A DNA stretch of 64,000 nucleotides, from the NCBI RefSeq assembly GCF_001424195.1, contig NZ_LMOO01000001.1, positions 1,160,569 through 1,224,568 on the forward strand, read 5' to 3'. Within the stretch, counting starts at the first letter, position 1; every line of letters begins with the position of its first letter. Below the pieces are notes generated by a model. It was not told where the DNA came from. It saw nothing but the letters and a program-made list of their open reading frames with translations, and searched no databases. Position numbers and translations under genes: made by a program. The DNA comes from Cellulomonas sp. Leaf334. GTDB lineage: Bacteria; Actinomycetota; Actinomycetes; Actinomycetales; Cellulomonadaceae. Shown here in pieces: positions 62,300 to 64,000 of this stretch.

Positions 62300-63142
62300 A
62301 TGCAGAGAATCGCGGTCCGACGACGGGTGACGCGGATCGACCTGGGCGGCGGCGCGCGCCGGGTCGAGGACGTCCTCGCCGCCGAGGAGCCCCTGGAGAT
62401 CCGCGTCGGCGGCCGGTCGCTCGCCGTCACCATGCGCACCCCAGGACACGACGTCGAGCTCGCCGCGGGCTTCCTCGTGTCGGAAGGTGTGGTGACCGCC
62501 GCCGAGCACGTCGTCACCGCGCGGTACTGCGCCGGCACCACCGACGAGGGCGTCAACACGTACAACGTCCTCGACGTCACGCTGGCCCACGGTGTCCCCG
62601 CGCCCGACCCGAGCCTCGAGCGCTCGTTCTACACGACGTCGTCCTGCGGGCTGTGCGGCAAGGCCAGCATCGACGCCGTCCGCACGCACTCGCACTGGAC
62701 GGTCGACGACGACGGGCTCGTCCTGCCGGCCGACCTCCTGGCGACGTTCCCGGACCGGCTCCGCGAGCACCAGGAGGTGTTCGCCACGACGGGTGGGCTG
62801 CACGCAGCGGGCCTGTTCGACGGCACCACGGGTGACCTGCTGGTGCTCCGCGAGGACGTCGGCCGCCACAACGCCGTCGACAAGGTGGTCGGCTGGGCGC
62901 TCACGAACGGTCGGCTGCCGCTGCGGGGCACGGTGCTCATGGTCTCGGGTCGCGCCTCGTTCGAGCTCACGCAGAAGGCGCTGATGGCGGGCATCCCCGT
63001 CCTCGCGGCCGTCTCCGCGCCGTCGTCGCTCGCCGCGGACCTCGCGCACGAGTCCGGCATCACGCTCGTCGGCTTCCTGCGGGGGTCGTCGATGGTCGTG
63101 TACTCGCGGCCGGAGCGCGTCGGCGTGCAGGTGCACGTCTGA
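62300..63142 (+). CDS. fdhD: Formate dehydrogenase accessory sulfurtransferase FdhD
   Basis: 280 residues. FdhD moves sulfur from IscS to the molybdenum cofactor of formate dehydrogenase. The CxxC motif SSCGLCG (C116, C119) and [25 protein letters not shown] and [11 protein letters not shown] are diagnostic. Its TGA overlaps the ATG of the molybdoenzyme gene by one base, so the two are co-expressed. Confidence 0.95.
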   Translation: MQRIAVRRRVTRIDLGGGARRVEDVLAAEEPLEIRVGGRSLAVTMRTPGHDVELAAGFLVSEGVVTAAEHVVTARYCAGTTDEGVNTYNVLDVTLAHGVPAPDPSLERSFYTTSSCGLCGKASIDAVRTHSHWTVDDDGLVLPADLLATFPDRLREHQEVFATTGGLHAAGLFDGTTGDLLVLREDVGRHNAVDKVVGWALTNGRLPLRGTVLMVSGRASFELTQKALMAGIPVLAAVSAPSSLAADLAHESGITLVGFLRGSSMVVYSRPERVGVQVHV

Positions 63143-64000
63143 TGGCCCGCGAGCCCCGGTTCAGCGTCCACCCGCCCGAGGCGTGGGCCGTCGGGCTGCC
63201 GTCGGTCGTCAGCGCCATGACGTACGCCCTCGACGGCATGGGGCCCGGCCGCGCCCTGAAGCTCCTGACCAAGGTGAACCAGAAGGACGGCTTCGACTGC
63301 ATGAGCTGCGCGTGGCCGGACCCGGAGCACCGCGGGAGGGTCGAGTTCTGCGAGAACGGTGCCCGCGCGGTCACGTGGGAGGCCAGCACGGCGACCGTCC
63401 CGTCGTCGTTCTGGGCGGAGCACTCCCTCACCGACCTGCTGGACCGGTCGGAGTACTGGCTGGGCCAGCAGGGCCGGCTCGTCGAACCCGTCCACAAGCC
63501 CGCCGGCAGCGACCACTACGTCCCCATCAGCTGGGTCGACGCGTTCCGTCTGGTCGCCGGGAAGCTGCGCGGGCTCGACTCGCCCGACCAGGCCGCGTTC
63601 TACACCAGCGGTCGCACCGCCAACGAGACCGCGTTCGTCTACCAGCTGTTCGTGCGCGCCTTCGGCACCAACAACCTGCCCGACTGCTCCAACATGTGCC
63701 ACGAGTCGACCGGCACGGCGATGCTCGCCACGGTGGGCGTCGGGAAGTCGACCATCGCGTACGACGACTTCGCGCAGGCCGACCTGATCATCGTGATGGG
63801 CCAGAACCCCGGCACCAACCACCCACGCATGCTCACCGCGCTCGAGAACGCCAAGCGGCACGGCGCGACGATCGTCTCCGTGAACCCGCTGCCCGAGGCG
63901 GGCCTGCGCCGCTACAAGAACCCGCAGACCGTCCGCGGGATCGTCGGCCGCGGGAGCGACCTCGCCGACCAGTTCCTCCAGATCCGCAGCGGGGGCGACA
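63142..64000 (+). CDS. FdhF/YdeP-type molybdopterin oxidoreductase, N-terminal part
   Basis: First 286 residues; the gene runs past the window end. Begins with the YdeP-type iron-sulfur region FDCMSCAWPDP (C53, C56) and another Cys in VEFCENG. The molybdenum-side motif is SNMCHESTG near residue 186, and DDFAQADLIIVMGQNPGTN is typical of this family. Members are formate-dehydrogenase-like; YdeP is linked to acid resistance in E. coli. Coupling to fdhD supports a sulfurated Mo cofactor. Confidence 0.9.
   Translation, partial: MAREPRFSVHPPEAWAVGLPSVVSAMTYALDGMGPGRALKLLTKVNQKDGFDCMSCAWPDPEHRGRVEFCENGARAVTWEASTATVPSSFWAEHSLTDLLDRSEYWLGQQGRLVEPVHKPAGSDHYVPISWVDAFRLVAGKLRGLDSPDQAAFYTSGRTANETAFVYQLFVRAFGTNNLPDCSNMCHESTGTAMLATVGVGKSTIAYDDFAQADLIIVMGQNPGTNHPRMLTALENAKRHGATIVSVNPLPEAGLRRYKNPQTVRGIVGRGSDLADQFLQIRSGGD

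Overview
The window is about 74% GC-type actinobacterial DNA: almost every gene uses GC-rich third positions, starts are ATG or GTG, many genes overlap by ATGA/GTGA, and -10 boxes of the form TAnnnT sit only 6-7 bases before start codons (leaderless mRNAs). Family 2 cellulose-binding modules, a family 11 rhamnogalacturonan lyase and a GH95 enzyme, together with assimilatory nitrate genes, suggest a plant-polysaccharide-degrading soil actinomycete such as Cellulomonas or a close relative. That assignment is inference. No tRNA, rRNA, insertion sequence, prophage or CRISPR array was seen.

Layout. 1-5000: end of a CBM2 protein, an NYN-domain protein, a membrane protein paired with a repetitive cell-surface protein, and an alpha/beta-hydrolase lipoprotein. 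5000-11250 (minus strand): one tightly overlapping operon, nirB-nirD-cobA-hemD-CbiX-like chelatase, encoding NADH-nitrite reductase plus the enzymes that make its siroheme. 11250-14050: DUF1697 and HIT proteins, a 42-bp intergenic repeat pair and a membrane-anchored sulfite-oxidase-like molybdoenzyme. 14160-19212 (minus): narK-type transporter, assimilatory nitrate reductase and its flavoprotein partner. 19343-22345 (minus): a ModE-like regulator followed by modA-modB-modC. Nitrate uptake, reduction to ammonium, siroheme and molybdate supply are thus next to each other. The narK and nirB promoters share a 21-bp block that suggests co-regulation.

22440-43500 is mostly housekeeping and accessory: PPK2 polyphosphate kinase, NhaA, a ThrE-like exporter operon, a lipoprotein/Nramp/PRC-barrel-like operon, a class C beta-lactamase-fold hydrolase, O6-alkylguanine methyltransferase, an ABC drug exporter with a divergent WYL regulator, MscS, an AlkA-type glycosylase, a DUF4349 lipoprotein and a PLP decarboxylase. 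43600-50600: a short leader ORF coupled to a restriction-endonuclease-like protein, a very large LuxR-type ATPase regulator, an unknown 158-residue protein, and a Ser/Thr kinase operon next to a PspC protein.

50700-57500: secreted CBM2-rhamnogalacturonan lyase and GH95 (pectin side-chain sugars), an NmrA-type reductase with a divergent AraC regulator, and an extremely methionine-rich copper-storage-like protein. 58000-64000: a DUF255 thioredoxin-fold protein; a TasA/camelysin-like secreted protein beside a SipW-type signal peptidase that is itself fused to a signal-peptide-like segment and a LamG domain (the most unusual item here); then fdhD and the start of an FdhF/YdeP-type molybdoenzyme cut off by the window end.
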